A stretch of DNA of 64,000 nucleotides from Hesseltinella vesiculosa (taxonomy: Eukaryota > Mucoromycota > Mucoromycetes > Mucorales > Cunninghamellaceae): contig MCGT01000017.1 of the NCBI GenBank assembly GCA_002104935.1, positions 372,001-436,000 on the forward strand, written 5' to 3'. The notes beneath the pieces were generated by a model that had not been told where the DNA came from, searched no databases, and was given only the letters and a program-made list of their open reading frames with translations. Positions within the stretch are counted from its first letter, which is position 1; each line of letters starts with the position of its first letter. The position numbers and the translations under genes are program-made. This document shows positions 42,523-54,755 of this stretch, one piece after another.

Positions 42523-43845
42523 ATGTCGCAACAAGTTGCTACTGCCGAAGAAGATGACGAATACGGTCCTCTTTTGATCAACATGCTTGAGGTAAACAAT
42601 TATCATGAAAAGAGCTCGTACCTGGGAACTGTTGATATTTACGTTTCTATTGTATATAATGCCATTGATCGCTTTTAGGGTAAAGGCGGTGTCACCTCAT
42701 CGGATGTAAAAAAACTCAAAGAGCACGGTTTCTTCACCTTGGAATCTGTTGCCTATGCCCCACGAAAAAACCTGCTGGCCATCAAAGGCATCTCGGAAGC
42801 CAAAGTCGACAAGATCCTAAGTGAAGGTAAAAATCGCCTTGTTAGCAATGAATCGAACGCCTTGATGATTATACTTTTTTTTCCCCCTTAGCCATGAAGG
42901 AAGTTCATCTTGGCTTCACAACGGCCATGGATGTGCATCAACGACGACAAGAAATCGTCACCATCACAACCGGCAGCAAAGAACTGGATCGAGCTCTGGG
43001 CGGCGGTATCGAGACAGGGTCGATTACCGAAATCTTTGGTGAATTCAGAACTGGCAAGTCTCAGCTGTGCCATATGCTGGCTGTCACTGCCCAGCTGCCC
43101 ATCTCCATCGGCGGTGGCCAAGGCAAATGCCTTTACATTGATACTGAAAACACATTCCGTCCCGAACGTCTCTTGGCTATTGCTCAAAGGTAAATGAGAA
43201 TATGCGCTTGGTTGTGAGTGGCACTGATTTTCCATGGCAGATTTTCGTTGAATGGCGACGAAGTTCTGGATAACATTGCCTATGCTCGCGCCTACAATAC
43301 CGATCACCAAACGTCACTCTTGATTCAAGCGGCAGCCATGATGTCAGAAGCTCGGTAAGCAAAAGCAGGTTTTGCATCAGGCAGGACTGACTCAAAAAAA
43401 AAAAAAAAAGATTTGCCGTTCTGGTGATTGATAGTGCCATGGCTTTGTACCGAACGGATTTCGCTGGCCGTGGTGAATTGGCTGCTCGACAAGCTCATTT
43501 GGCTCAATTCTTACGGCAACTGCAGCGTTTGGCAGATGAGGTGAGACCATTGGTCTGTACCCGATTGATCGAGACTTACTCTTCTCCTTGCCATAGTATG
43601 GTGTTGCTGTGGTGATTACAAATCAAGTCGTGGCGCAGGTCGATGGCGCATCCTCCATGTTCAACCCTGACCCCAAGAAACCTGCCGGCGGTAACATCAT
43701 TGCCCATGCGTCCTGTACCCGTCTTTACTTGCGCAAAGGCCGAGGCGAGAACCGTATCTGCAAGATTTATGACTCGCCCTGCTTGCCCGAAACCGAAGTT
43801 ACCTTTTCCATTCTCGAAGATGGCATTTCTGACGAAATCCAATGA
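42523..43845 (+). CDS. RAD51: RecA-family recombinase Rad51
   Basis: Exons 42523-42591, 42679-42826, 42892-43189, 43241-43354, 43411-43540, 43597-43845; 335 residues (human RAD51 is 339). An HhH N-terminal domain ([44 protein letters not shown]), then Walker A GEFRTGKS (122-129), [13 protein letters not shown], Walker [16 protein letters not shown], and [12 protein letters not shown]. The tail [41 protein letters not shown] is RAD51-like, not DMC1-like. It forms nucleoprotein filaments for homologous recombination. One oddity: the usual YIDTEGTFRP reads [10 protein letters not shown] (residue 159). Intron 4 ends in 16 A directly before the AG. Convergent with the Misato gene. Confidence 0.95.
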
Positions 43846-44061
43846 AGCCTTATCGCTCTCCCTCTACCGCTGCATTCCTCCTCCTGTCTTCCTCATTTTT
43901 TTTTTTTTTTTTCGCCAGCTAGCATAGGTCACATCCCTTTGAATTCCCCTTTTCCTATTTACTGCCCAAAATGACGTATTTGTATCAATAATCCCTTTCG
44001 TTTTAAGCGTTGATGACAGCATTGTGAATAAAAACTCGATTCTAAACAAAACAGAGTGCTT

Positions 44062-46255
44062 TCATTGCATGTCTTCGTCCAAGCTGTAGATGTCCACCAA
44101 CTGGAGCAAGTCTTCTTTGGCTGCCAAATAATCATCCCTGTCGAAGCCTTCATCGCTTTGCAAGAACTCCATGACATCTTTGAGTGGTATATGGTTGGCA
44201 GCTTGGCATTGAGCCTGGAGCAGCGCTTTCATGTTGCTGTTGGTCGAGAGCTGGGTCAACATTGGCACCTTTTGAGGGCGTTCAAGGCCCGTTTGATTGG
44301 TGCTGCGGCTAAGAAGGAAACACGAGAATGAGAAAGACACCGGACTGGTGCGATTACCAACTTACATCCACCCATCTTGATCCAGCAAGGCAGTGAAGAA
44401 TCGAGGGTAAGAGTCTGGGAGTGGGTAAGCCGAGTCAACGAGTGATCTATAAGAGAAAAAAATAATAACATGTAATGAGCGAGTGCTTGTTCGTCATTAG
44501 AAAGTAGCCGTCTTGCCTATGTTGCAATGGATCCAGCTGATCCTTGAAGGCTTTGCCCAGTTCAACCAAATAGTCGTCCAAACCCTTGTCCTGCGCAATC
44601 CCTCGGATGGTGACAGATTCCCCAAATATTTCTTCGGCCTAGAAAAAATAAGATTGGGTGAATAGGCAGGGAACAAAAAAGAAAGGGCGGGGTATTACCT
44701 TGGTTAATGCCATAGGTGAGGTAAGATCAAGCAGAGGAGATAAAACATGGCCGGAGACCAAGGTTGCTGCATAGCCTTCGTGCAGGATGGGTAGCGGAAG
44801 CGACACGTTCAAGCTGGCCAATCGAGTGTCCTTACGCCAGTTCAACAGGCCTTCCAAATTACCCAAGGTCATCGACTTTTTCTTTAATCTGTGCAAGCGG
44901 GCCAAAGACTCTGTCAGTGGCCACTTGTCGGTAAAATAAGACGCATTTACCTGAAACAAGTGGTAGCAGTTTCAATGGCGGCAGATAAAATAGCACTTGT
45001 ATGATAAGTGGATGAGCACTATAGTAAAGGATTGGTGTAGGTGAGCTGACCGCGCCACCCCGTTTTCGGCATAGACCATCATCTTTACGTTGGGTTGGAT
45101 ATATGGTGACAAGCCGCTGGCGTAGATTTGATCGTTGGAAGGTGTATGGATGGGAACAAAGATCGATGACGATTGCGACAGCTGGGTGGTGGCAAACATC
45201 CGATTTAATTTCACCGTAGGGAGCTTAAAAGAAAACGCAGAAAAAAAAAACCAGTGAGGTGAACGCTATTTCCATGTGTTGGAACTTACTGAGGCGTGGT
45301 GCTGCATCAAGCCAAAGGTGAGGATGGGTGTCTTGGCAAAGTCGTCACGAATGTCCTCCAGCATATTTTCTGTGAAGCCGCCAAACGCGGAGTCGATCTC
45401 GGTCATCACTTGGAACCCCTGCGGAACGATACAAAAATGAGCTCAGCATACGATGGCATTGTGGAAGATTCCAACCTGTAGCTGATCGCACTCTTCAATG
45501 GAATGACGAAGTAGATCATCATACACATCGGCTTCCCTGTCCAGCTCTTGGTAAGCCGATCGGCCAATAGCGTAGGTGTCGAACGGTGTCAGTGGGTTGT
45601 CCGCCTGGTGTGAAGTCAGGGTGTTCATGGAGCGAGGGTGATAATAAACGCGATTGAAGTCTGCCCAGGAAGCCACCGTTGTGTCTAGATGTTCGGAGGC
45701 ATCTTGTTTCAGTGCCTGGCCCTGCTCCAGCAGCTGCAGCTGTTGCTGGTAAGGGTGATCTGGCGGTTCGCTCGAGACCTTGCTGATGCCATGTTCCCTG
45801 AAGGCAACATGCAATGGTTAAAATAAGCGATACAGGGTATTGGCATACGAGATCATCGATTACCATGCAACAGGCGAATCAATGCTGCTGTAAAGCTTAT
45901 TGTACTTGTGAATCGAACCAAAGGCGCCTTTTAGATCAAACACCAAAGCTCGCGGCGTATACGTTTCCGCGCCCTACATTACGATGTTTATGAAGTGTCT
46001 GATCCTTCGCCTTTCTTCGCGTTCAGACTGTTTACCTGAGGGGTTAGGCCTAGCCGGAAGAGCGTGTCATGATCAAACTCAATCGTGGCATCGTCTCCAT
46101 ACGAAAAATAGGCATCCTTTGTAAAAAGAGTGAGGAAGCATAGGTAAGCCTGTCATGATGCTAGACAGCTGGCTAGGGGATACCTGTGTATTCCAAAAGT
46201 GAGTACCCACATGGTTGGCCAACGAGCCGCACTGTAAAGTAATGATCTCACGCAT
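44062..46255 (-). CDS. DML1: Misato/DML1-type tubulin-like protein
   Basis: Eleven exons: 46184-46255, 46036-46116, 45864-45973, 45797-45476, 45290-45418, 45051-45223, 44951-44995, 44699-44888, 44517-44638, 44366-44446, 44062-44308; 523 residues. It starts [28 protein letters not shown], the Misato segment II/tubulin-like N-terminus, followed by [22 protein letters not shown], and [29 protein letters not shown]. The family acts in mitochondrial distribution and morphology and was found with chaperonin/tubulin assembly. Intron 9 (donor at 44516) is GC-AG: CATAG|GCAAGA; no alternative GT keeps the frame. The spacing to TRM6 upstream (over 1 kb) holds a palindromic element. Confidence 0.92.
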
Positions 46256-47321
46256 TCGTGGTCGTCAAGGTTGCGAAGAAAAAAAAAAAAAAAGCTGAAG
46301 CTCACTGACATGAGCCTATTAAATGTGAATTCTGATTGGCTGGATTCATTAGCCAGGACCAAGGGTCATTGTAGAATGCATGACCATTAGGAAGATTCTT
46401 TTTATTCCACATTGTGTGGCGTGTCAATGAGCCAATCGAGAATTACGTCATAGTCAAGGGCGAGTGAAATCATTTCTAGCGCCAGTTCGCGAAAATATCT
46501 TGAGCATATACTTTTGGATCAGATTGTCTGGGAGTCCCCTGGGGGAAATGGCTGATTTGCCTTTTTTTTTAGCAGGGGGGTCCGATGTGTCTGCACGAAA
46601 CTGATCAAAAGTTGGCTGGGTGACCTTCATCAATCGACCTGGTTTTAATAGAATCATCATCATTTATGAATGTACGCATTCGCTCAAAATTTCACATTGA
46701 TCTGATCACTGAAAAGTGCTGTGCAACATATTGCTTTTTTTTCATTTTGAAAAAAAAAAAAAATCGGATTACCATGTTTAGTCAAATCAGAATCGCCAAC
46801 ATTGATGTCCATCCAGTTAGAAAAAAAACTGTACAGCACTATTTCAGTGATGAGATCGACGTGAAACTTTGAGCGAATACGCAGATCCATGACATGAACG
46901 ATGATGATTCTAAGAAAAATCAGGTCGATTGATGAAGGTCGCCTAGCCAACTTTTGATCAGTTTCGTTTTGAAATAAAGGGCAAAATCGGCCATTTTCCC
47001 CAGTGCAAAATTGCTCTATATCGCTTCACCCTGAATTTTTCACACGAGTTCAAAGTGATGAGGATAGACTGTGACTAAAATGACAACTCTCTCTGACACT
47101 GGTCGGAGGAGCTGGAAGGCTGGCAAAGATGCTCTAAAAAATGATGTCATCATGACCGGAATGGCTGCGCCTTTTGTTTCTCATTGTCTGACAGGTTTTG
47201 AATTGGGTTGTAGACCTTGGCTCTACGGATGTTCGATCTTAGGGGAAGATGGCATCTGCACAAGGCACGAGTTCACTTTACTTTTTTAATGGCAATAGAA
47301 AATGATGAAAAGAGGGGTCGT
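46256..47321. other. Intergenic region carrying the palindromic element
   Basis: 1066 bp between Misato start and TRM6 stop (both minus). The central 465 bp are the inverted-repeat element listed separately; the flanks are unremarkable. Confidence 0.6.
46539..47003. mobile_element. Palindromic (foldback, MITE-like) element
   Basis: Two inverted arms, about 46539-46735 and 46828-47003, with a spacer of roughly 90 bp containing an A13 run. Innermost conserved block: 46601-46641 against the complement of 46921-46961, with two mismatches in 41 bp (CTGATCAAAAGTTGGCT...TCATCAATCGACCTG). Similarity continues inward (AGAATCATCATC, CATTCGCTCAAA-TTTCAC, ATCACTGAAA-AGTGCTGT) and outward (CTGGGGGAAATGGCTGATTTGCC against ACTGGGGAAAATGGCCGATTTTGCC). 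It codes no transposase; the two similar small frames on opposite strands simply reflect the symmetry. No target-site duplication could be set. Confidence 0.75.
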
Positions 47322-49094
47322 CTATGAAGTAGGAGTGGATGTGGTGGGAGTGTCGGCGTTGCTGTCGCTTTGAGCGGGGGAGTCGTTCTTGCGCTTCTTG
47401 GTTCGTCGGCTAGACTCGTCACGAACCACCAAGTTGGGATCAAACTCACAATCAATCACCTTGATGCCTGATAATAAATAGCCTCCGCTTGCACTCATGG
47501 TCATTTCAGGATGCGTTCGACCAGGAAGCACCTATAACAAAGATATCAGTCTCTGATGATATGTAGCCCGGCTCCTTTTTTTCTTTACCTGATAACGACG
47601 CAAAAAGCTCTCAGTCACGTTTGATTCGATGAAATCAGCGGATTGGCGCATATAGTCAGCTGCGGAAAGGAGAGATTCTTTGGCATAGCTGTAGGCGACA
47701 ATAGGTCTTGATCCAGATAAATAAGGGGCAAACTTTTGAATGATTGATTCAGTGGTGTAGGGCGAAGACACAAGTAGTCTATGACAATAAGAATGAAGCT
47801 CGGTCAGCTCTTGGGAGACTCCCCATGCATCCAACCCCCCTCCTTTTTTTTTTTTTCTTATCCACGATTACCCATCGAAATTGCCTTCAAAGAGTAACTT
47901 GCGCGAGGTATTACGAGCGAGCAAGGCTTTCTTCTTCCTTTCAAATAAACGCAAATTGTCCTGAGACATGGTTTTGAGCTCTTCGTCGGATTTGTCGACC
48001 CATTGCTCTATCCACATCAAGAAAAAGCGCAAGGTGAGTCTACTGAGCGTCACTATTTCGTTCGTCTACCATCGGGGTCGTCGGGGTTGATTCGGGCAAG
48101 AGGCAGGGTGTGGATGGTGTTGGCGACATCTTTGGTGAAGTTGAGGTAGCGTAGAATGTCGTAATTGTTATTGTCGCCATCGTGAACAGCCACAATCGTG
48201 CCGTGGCCACCCATACGTTCGGCGGCAGCAGCCACGATCAGGCCTTGCGTGTCGTCAACAATCAGTAGTTTAGAATGGGCGCGAACGTTGGCCTTGCTGA
48301 GCAATTGCGACAGAGTATCGACACGCAAGAAACTGCACGTAATATAAAGAGTGAGAACACTGGGGAAACAGCTTCGTTTTCCAGGATGCTTACTTGATTT
48401 TATCAGGGTTTTTGCTGTAAAAGTAATCGGTGATCGAGTAGAGAGTTGGTCGCACAGGCGTGAACACCTTGAGGAACCTGGTATAAAATAGCTGAGAACC
48501 GCCATCTCTTTTTTTTTTTTTCCTTCGTGGGAGACATGACTTACTTTTTCTTTTTGCGTTGAATGTACTTGTGCTTTGAGTATTCGGTTTTCTTGTCGAA
48601 TGCAGAATGAGAGTTCATGAGGTGTTCGATGAGCTGCTGCGAATCCAGTTTACCGCTGTGCGATTCGGTTTTTAGTTTCTCAACTTGCTCATGCGAAAGG
48701 GCTTGTATGTTGGCAGCGTCTGTGATATTCTGGTTGTTGGCAGCGGTTTCCTCGACGGCTTCAAGCGAGAAGTTCTTGACCGGTCGGATATGGCCATCTT
48801 TATCATAGATCTCGTAGGACAGGCCGTAGGGTTGATCGATCAAGTTGTTGGATTGGAATGTGCCGAACTTTCCCAGGGAGATCTTCCTAATGAGAGTCAT
48901 AGTAAAAATAGAGTGAGTGACATTGGTTGTGATCAGCTGAGCCGTAAAGAAACATACGTGTCAGGATGGAGGTTGATCATTTTGGTGTTACCACTTGGCA
49001 TATGGATCAGGACATATTGATTCTTTACGACATGAGGAAAATCATCGTCCATATCTTTCTTGATCGCTGGTGAATGCTGCGATGAATCGGCCAT
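47322..49094 (-). CDS. TRM6: tRNA (adenine-58-N1) methyltransferase non-catalytic subunit
   Basis: Seven exons: 48958-49094, 48545-48886, 48394-48477, 48070-48332, 47872-48007, 47589-47778, 47322-47531; 453 residues. Hallmarks of Trm6/Gcd10: NQYVLIHMPSGNTKMINLHPDTKISLGKFGTFQSNNLIDQPYGLSYEI, EYSKHKYIQRKKKKFLKVFTPVRPT, SKLLIVDDTQGLIVAAAAERMGGHGTIVAVHDGD and PYLSGSRPIVAYSYAKESLLSAADYMR. The S-adenosylmethionine motif is degenerate, as expected for the tRNA-binding partner of catalytic Trm61. The complex makes m1A58, needed for initiator tRNA stability. The C-terminus is Lys/Thr/Ser-rich. The coding sequence ends in PTTSTPTS. Confidence 0.93.
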
Positions 49095-49968
49095 GGCTGT
49101 AGTATGGAATACGGCTTGATCAAGAAACGAGAGAAATAAAAAAAAAAAAAAATTTGTTTGCGGAGCCACTCTTTTTTCATTTTCTTTTGCCAGGCTTGCT
49201 ACCGCAGGTCCGCATCTTTGCAACGTTCATAGTCTCACAGAACGGGCTCTACGAGTCATTCGTCCACATCTTCTTTCATGGTTTATACGGTACAAATTTC
49301 CAAGCATAATCACCACAGGGGCTGCTTCTTGGCTTGCACTGGACTCGACAAAGTTTTGTGACCCATCCTTTTTTGGAAGTGCGAGCGGCGTGGTCGGAGG
49401 TTGGCATGCTCTTTTTCATCTTTGATGGAAGCTTTGTTGTATCTGCAAAGGTCCACATTGTCATTTGGTATGGAAGAGAGGGTTTGTTTAAGGTTCATCA
49501 GCCCAAAAAAAAATATACCAAAAGGTTTGTCATGTGTCATTTTCTGGTGCTGTGCTGCGGATCTCGAAAACAAGGTCCTGCTATGAATGACAGTGGCGTC
49601 GTGCCGGTTTTTGTGCTCTCTTTTTGCTTCACAGGCAAAAACAGCAAAGCCTTCTTTTATACCTATCTGCTGGCGTGGAAAACAATGTCAAGGTGCTAAG
49701 ATCTTGTGCTAAAAGCGAGATGCTGATAATACCACTGCTGGTAGAGTGAAGCGCATGACACGAGAGCCTGGACTAACCCAAGCCCACATGAGTTGACCCT
49801 GTTTAAGAAAGACTCAAATAGATCAAATAATAAGGTTTGACGTTGAAACAAAAAGTTCCCGTTTCTTCATCGAGCTTGGGGAACCATGGTGTCACGTCTG
49901 TTTTATAAACTGCTGGGCTCAGCATTGAAGACAAGAAAAATATCTCTTCTCTTTCTCTTGCAAAATCT
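49095..49968. promoter_or_regulatory. Divergent upstream region TRM6 / BCS1-like
   Basis: 874 bp between divergent starts; no gene supported. An A13 run (49140-49152) lies near TRM6. Confidence 0.45.
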
Positions 49969-51966
49969 ATGCTTGGTATAGCTCATTCTTTGTATCTCTT
50001 GAGAGATTGGACCCTTGGTCGATGGCAGATTTGGGGTCAAGAAGAATATTGGCTGGGGATTTTTGGCGAGAATGTGGTCTCCCTTTTAAAAAAATACACA
50101 GAAAACCAGTTCTTCGTTGCGGGACTCTTTTACTACCTGACGCGTAAGTCAAGCAGCATGGAAACAGTACACTAAGCCTTTTCATTATTGATCTAGCCTT
50201 TTTGCAATCCTTTACCAAATCCATAACTCACTCTCTTGTATCCAAGATCAATGAACTTCGGTACTGTACCATTCAAGTCAATGAGAGTGATGGCGAAGTT
50301 TACGCGGCCATGGAGTCTTTTATTGCATCCAAGCTGACGGAAAAGAATCTGCGCACCGCCGAACTCAAGGTCATCGATCAGCGAAGACATCCCTTTGATG
50401 ATCGAGAAAATCGCGACCAGCCACCAGAAGTCAGCCTGCTTCCTGGTAAATTGAAAACGTACACCTGGGACAGCCGACTGATTTTTTTTATGGTATGATG
50501 CAGCTCAGAAGAAGCAGACCTTTTTCTACAAAGGCCACCAATTTTGGGTGGATGTTGTGAAGGAGGACAGTGGCGGCTTTGGTGGAGGCGGGTATTCTGC
50601 AAATGCATTCATGGATATGCTCGGGGGCTTCCACCAGTCGAAGCTTTTGTGCATCACAATGAAGACGCAACGTATCAGCCAGCTGAAGAAATATATTGAT
50701 GAGTGGCTTTACATTGAGCACAAAAAGAAACATGGCAGGGTAACTCAATGATGCTGTTGGCCTAAGAGAACTCATCTTTTTTTTTTTTTTTTGTGAATCA
50801 AAAGATGCCAGTGTTCAAGGCAGGCACCCAGCAATTTGGTGAACATGAATGGATCCATATGGGAAGCAAGTCTCGCCGTAGTGCTGAGACGGTGTTTTTG
50901 AAGCATGGTCAAAAAGAAAAAATTATGGAAGGTCGGGATCCAAAGAGGGCAAGGATGCAGGACGCTCACTTTTTTCTTTTCTAGACATTCACTTCTTTTT
51001 ACGTAACGAGCAATGGTATGAACAGATGGGATTGGCTTACCGTCGTGGTTATCTCTTGTATGTCAGCGGGAACAAAAAAAAAAAGGACAGATTAACAACT
51101 GATTTGGTAGGCACGGGCCGCCAGGGACAGGAAAGACCTCGTTTGTGCAGTCAGTGGCAAGCACTTTGTTGATGGGGTTATCGATCTTGACGATCACGAA
51201 TGCTATGGATGACCGGACCATTGATCGTTTATTGCGCACGGTGCCCACGAACTCGATTTTGTTGATTGAAGATATCGACCACTGCCACGGGTTCCAGCGC
51301 AAGTCAGACACTAGCAACAGTGGCCAGAAAACAAGAATTAGGAGTAATGCGGCCGATCCAGCATCGTCTGGCGGGGTCACCATGCCAGCCCTCCTCAACG
51401 GACTGGATGGCGTGATGGGTCGAGAAGGCAACATGGTGTTTATGACTTGCAATAGTGTTGAGGATATCGAGCCTGCCCTGATCCGACCGGGTCGTGTGGA
51501 TCTCAAGATCGAACTGAGCTATGCTGACCAGTCCCAAATCGAGGTCATGTACAAACGGTTCTTGTCCATGGTGCCTCTGGCTTTCTGCAGTCCTCTCTCC
51601 GCTCCACCGTCCCGATCGACGACGGACAGCCCCGTGGAAGAGACGGATCATCTTCTTGAAAAATCCAGCGTGTCCTCTCTCCCTCTGGAAAGAGCCAACT
51701 CTGTTGCCGACCATCTTCCTCCTACACCGCCTCTTTGTCACCGCTCGTCACCTGATCATGATGCCAAAGTGTTTGCCCAGCACATCAGCGAGGCTGTCAC
51801 GCCGGCTGAGCTGCAGAACTTTTTTATTTCCAACTTGTCTGGCATCCGTGAGCATGGTTTGTCCATTGATTTCATCCTCAGCCAAATCCCCGATTTCCTT
51901 GACAAGGTCAAACGTGACCGAGAGCATGCCCGATGCGACCCTACCTCGAGAGAAACCGACCGTTAA
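49969..51966 (+). CDS. BCS1-like AAA ATPase
   Basis: Exons 49969-50143, 50197-50445, 50504-50739, 50805-50931, 50985-51057, 51111-51966; 571 residues. N-terminal hydrophobic segment NQFFVAGLFYYLT, a BCS1_N-like region (YCTIQVNESDGEVYAAMESFIASKLTEKN...), the linker SAETVFLKHGQKEKIMEDIHFFLRNEQWYEQMGLAYRRGYLLHGPPGTGKTSF, Walker A at 289-296, Walker B ILLIEDID (about 336-343), NGLDGVMGREGNMVFMTCN and the arginine fingers PALIRPGRVDLKIEL. Bcs1 assembles Rieske protein into complex III, but fungi carry several Bcs1-like paralogues of unknown role, and this one has two long Ser/Pro-rich insertions in or after the AAA core that true Bcs1 lacks, so I call it BCS1-like only. The start codon is the least certain point. 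Confidence 0.88.
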
Positions 51967-52117
51967 AATCCGGCTTCCTTGTATCCATAAAACGGCTATT
52001 ATTATTATTATATTATTATTATTATCTATTTTTTTTTTTTTTTGATTTATCAAAGTTAAAAAGCAATGACGAGGGAGGGGATATAAGAATAAAATGAGAG
52101 GGTGAGAGTGGCCAGGG

Positions 52118-53994
52118 TTAGCTGCAGCCAGGGATGTTGTTCCAATCATTTGCCTGGAGAGCTTCTTGGACCCGACGGACGAATGGCCGTTTCTTGGCGA
52201 TTTCGCTGACAGGTGTGAGCATGATGACCTGGATGAGCTGGGCAAGACCGTCAAGGGCTTTGAGCTTGACTTCGGTGTTGTTATCAACGTGGTAGAGCAA
52301 GATATCACAGGCTTGCTTGAGCTCGTGGATACAGGGTCGGAAATAGCAATCTATGTCGATGATCCAGTTATTGAACAGCTGAACAAGGGCAAAGGCAGCG
52401 GTGGTACATCGCTGCAAGGACAGCGGGGTGGGTAGGTAGGTTTGGTGGAGTAGGATCCATTGGCCGTGATAACGAATCCAGTGCATATACAGACAACGCG
52501 TGCTCCAGACGGAAGCTTGCTTCATGGGTAAGGTGGGTAGCGAGGCGCGGAAGGAGATCAGGCTGCGTTCAATGCGCTCGATTTCTCGATAAGGGGTTTC
52601 CTCTGCATCATTTGCAAAGCAGGTACGGCGGATGTCGCGGGTGATCTGACAGGCCTGGAACTCCAGCCACTGGAACAGGGCCTGGCGATCGTCCTGGGAG
52701 AGCGAAGGGTTGAATGCGGTGGTGGTGGAGGTGTCGCCGTTGTTGAGATGCACCTCGTAGGGTTTGTTGTGGAAATGGGAGGTGGCGGTGTCCAAAAAGT
52801 AGAGGAACCAAAGCAGCGAACGTGCGTAGCCTTTGATGTATCGTATGTTGGCGTTCTTGAAGATGGTTTGGTGATGGGATTGGGCGATCCCATCCAGGGC
52901 CTCTTCGCGGTAGAGTTGTAGCGACAGCGCCATGCGGACAGCCATGCCAGAGTAGATGTAGATGACGGAGGTATTGCCGCTTTCCATGTGGTATAAGACG
53001 AGGTTGCAGATGGCGTGGCAGGTGGCCAGGTTTTGGGTTTCGAAATAGAGAGTGGACAGGAGGTGTTTAGCCCAGCCGTAGTATTGCTGGGCAAGACTGA
53101 CACACTCTGCTTCGCTGATATGTAAGGATGCAAAGGCTTCCCGATGCCAACAGTAAGCGTGTGGCAACATGTGACAGAGGATCGACGCATACAACAGTTG
53201 TAAAGAGGGAGTGGCATCCAAGACCTGTTGATCCAGCAGCATATCCTGGAGCAGCACATTGAAGGGCTGGACAGCCCCGTGCAGCAGACATGTCTTGTAC
53301 AGATGCAAGAGGTTCTTTACAATGGTTTGTGGTAGCGGTGGAGGCGGCTGGGTGATTTCGATGTCGTCGGCCATGGCGAGGATTGTGCTGTCAGGCTGTA
53401 GACTTGTGAAATGGGACAGGCGGATGGTCGGAAAGATGGCGTTGTTCCTTCGTAGCCAGGCAGGCTGGGGTCCGACAGGGGCCGGTTGTTTTGCTTCATT
53501 GTCCAGGGCAAACTGGATCAGACACTTGTAAATGTCTTGCACATGTTGGAGATGAGTGTCAATGGCCAGGCCACTGGGGTATTTTTGGTGGATGTCCCAA
53601 CCAGTCAGAGCCTTGGTGCAGAGATTGGGCTGTTTGTTGTCACGCACCAAGGCTTCAATAATATCGAATTCGCCCAGGAGAGTGTGGATTTGATCTTCCA
53701 AGCCAGCAAACCGATCGCGCAATGCTGTGCTTTCCAGATCACCAGGCGCATCGAGGTATTCACAAGCCACCCCCGCTGTTAGACATTGCTCACATTGAGG
53801 TCTTCCTCTTGAACACTTGGACCGATGTCGTCGGCATCTATCAACCCCAACAAACAATGATTCTTTTTCTTTAGCGTGGGAACCATCTTTTACCTTTGAC
53901 AAGAGAGAGCCATTCTTGCTCTTCGTTTGACCGGTTTTTTCTTGGATCCATCAGAGTAAGCAACAAGAGCTCCTTCCGTAGCCAGGGTCATCAT
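52118..53994 (-). CDS. Zn2Cys6 transcription factor with fungal TF domain
   Basis: Exons 53894-53994 and 52118-53837; 606 residues. The intron splits the zinc cluster: RARMALSCQR|CRRHRSKCSRGRPQCEQCLTAGVACEYL gives C-x2-C-x6-C-x6-C-x2-C-x6-C. A short helical stretch follows (LESTALRDRFAGLEDQIHTLLGEFDIIEALV), then the middle-homology domain (MLPHAYCWHREAFASLHISEAECVSLAQQYYGWAKHLLSTLYFETQNLATCHAICNLVLYHMESGNTS, AVRMALSLQLYREE). It would bind CGG-type sites as a dimer and regulate metabolic genes; target unknown. Convergent with the BCS1-like gene (151 bp) and divergent from the coiled-coil gene. Confidence 0.92.
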
Positions 53995-54755
53995 GGACGA
54001 GTCAGAGTGATTGGGTTGTAAAAAAAAAAAAAAAAAAGAAAGAGGAAAAGAGCTTAAGCGGAGCCACAGGTTTTTTTTTTTTTTTTGTGTGTTCACCAAT
54101 AAGAACAATCAGAACAATCCAGGGCATGGCGACAACCAGAGGTTTTTTTTTGAGTGGGAAATGGAGATGAGGAGTTTTGACCGCGATTTTGCCTGGCTTG
54201 AGAAAAAAAAAAAATCCCAAAAGGCTGGTTATCAGCAGGGTCATGTGATGGCTGCCACCCTGCAGCCGTTGGTTCGGCATCCTTTCGACTGTCATGTGCA
54301 GGAAGCCGGGTTTTGAATGACCGTCCCTGACCTGAGCATGTGCAACGGGGATGGACATCTTCAAGTGTTCCTGTGGCCTGTGTTTTTTAGCCAAAGTCAC
54401 ATGTACCATTTTTGCACTTCCCAGTCAAAAAAAGAAAGCTGCCGCCATCAAAAACCACGACCAGTGATGTCTTTTGTAGAAAAAGTGAACCTCGGTCCTG
54501 GGTTTCCTGTTGATAAAAACAGCGACCTCTCTGCCGTCCGGCAAAGCTGATAGACGGGAGAGCCGACAGCACTAGAAGCTACTAGAACAATAAAGTCTTT
54601 GTTGGCAGCAACAAAGTCTTTGTTGGCAGCCTTGTCCTTTCTCTAGCCAGGCAGCGTTCGAGAGAAGGGAAGCCGTGGATTTTCAGGAGCCGTCGGTTTT
54701 CGGAAGCCGGGAATTTTCAAAAGTCCTAAATTTCCAGCACAGAAAAAAAGCAACA
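53995..54755. promoter_or_regulatory. Divergent upstream region Zn2Cys6 / coiled-coil gene
   Basis: 761 bp. Contains A and T runs, a 20-bp tandem repeat at 54591-54637 and short repeats of GAAGCCG/GGAGCCG with TTTTC near 54670-54720. No gene. Confidence 0.5.
54591..54637. repeat. Tandem direct repeat, 20-21 bp unit
   Basis: AAAGTCTTTGTTGGCAGC occurs twice, separated by AAC. Confidence 0.8.

Noticed and set aside
42523..43845. DMC1 instead of RAD51
   Set aside because: GEFRTGKS followed by [11 protein letters not shown], plus VAQVDG and YDSPCLPE, agree with RAD51; DMC1 has NQM-x-ADPG and YDSPEMPE.
46666..46950. Two similar small open frames on opposite strands
   Set aside because: They share IRSKFH-x-DLITE only because the DNA is palindromic; no start context or coding bias supports them.
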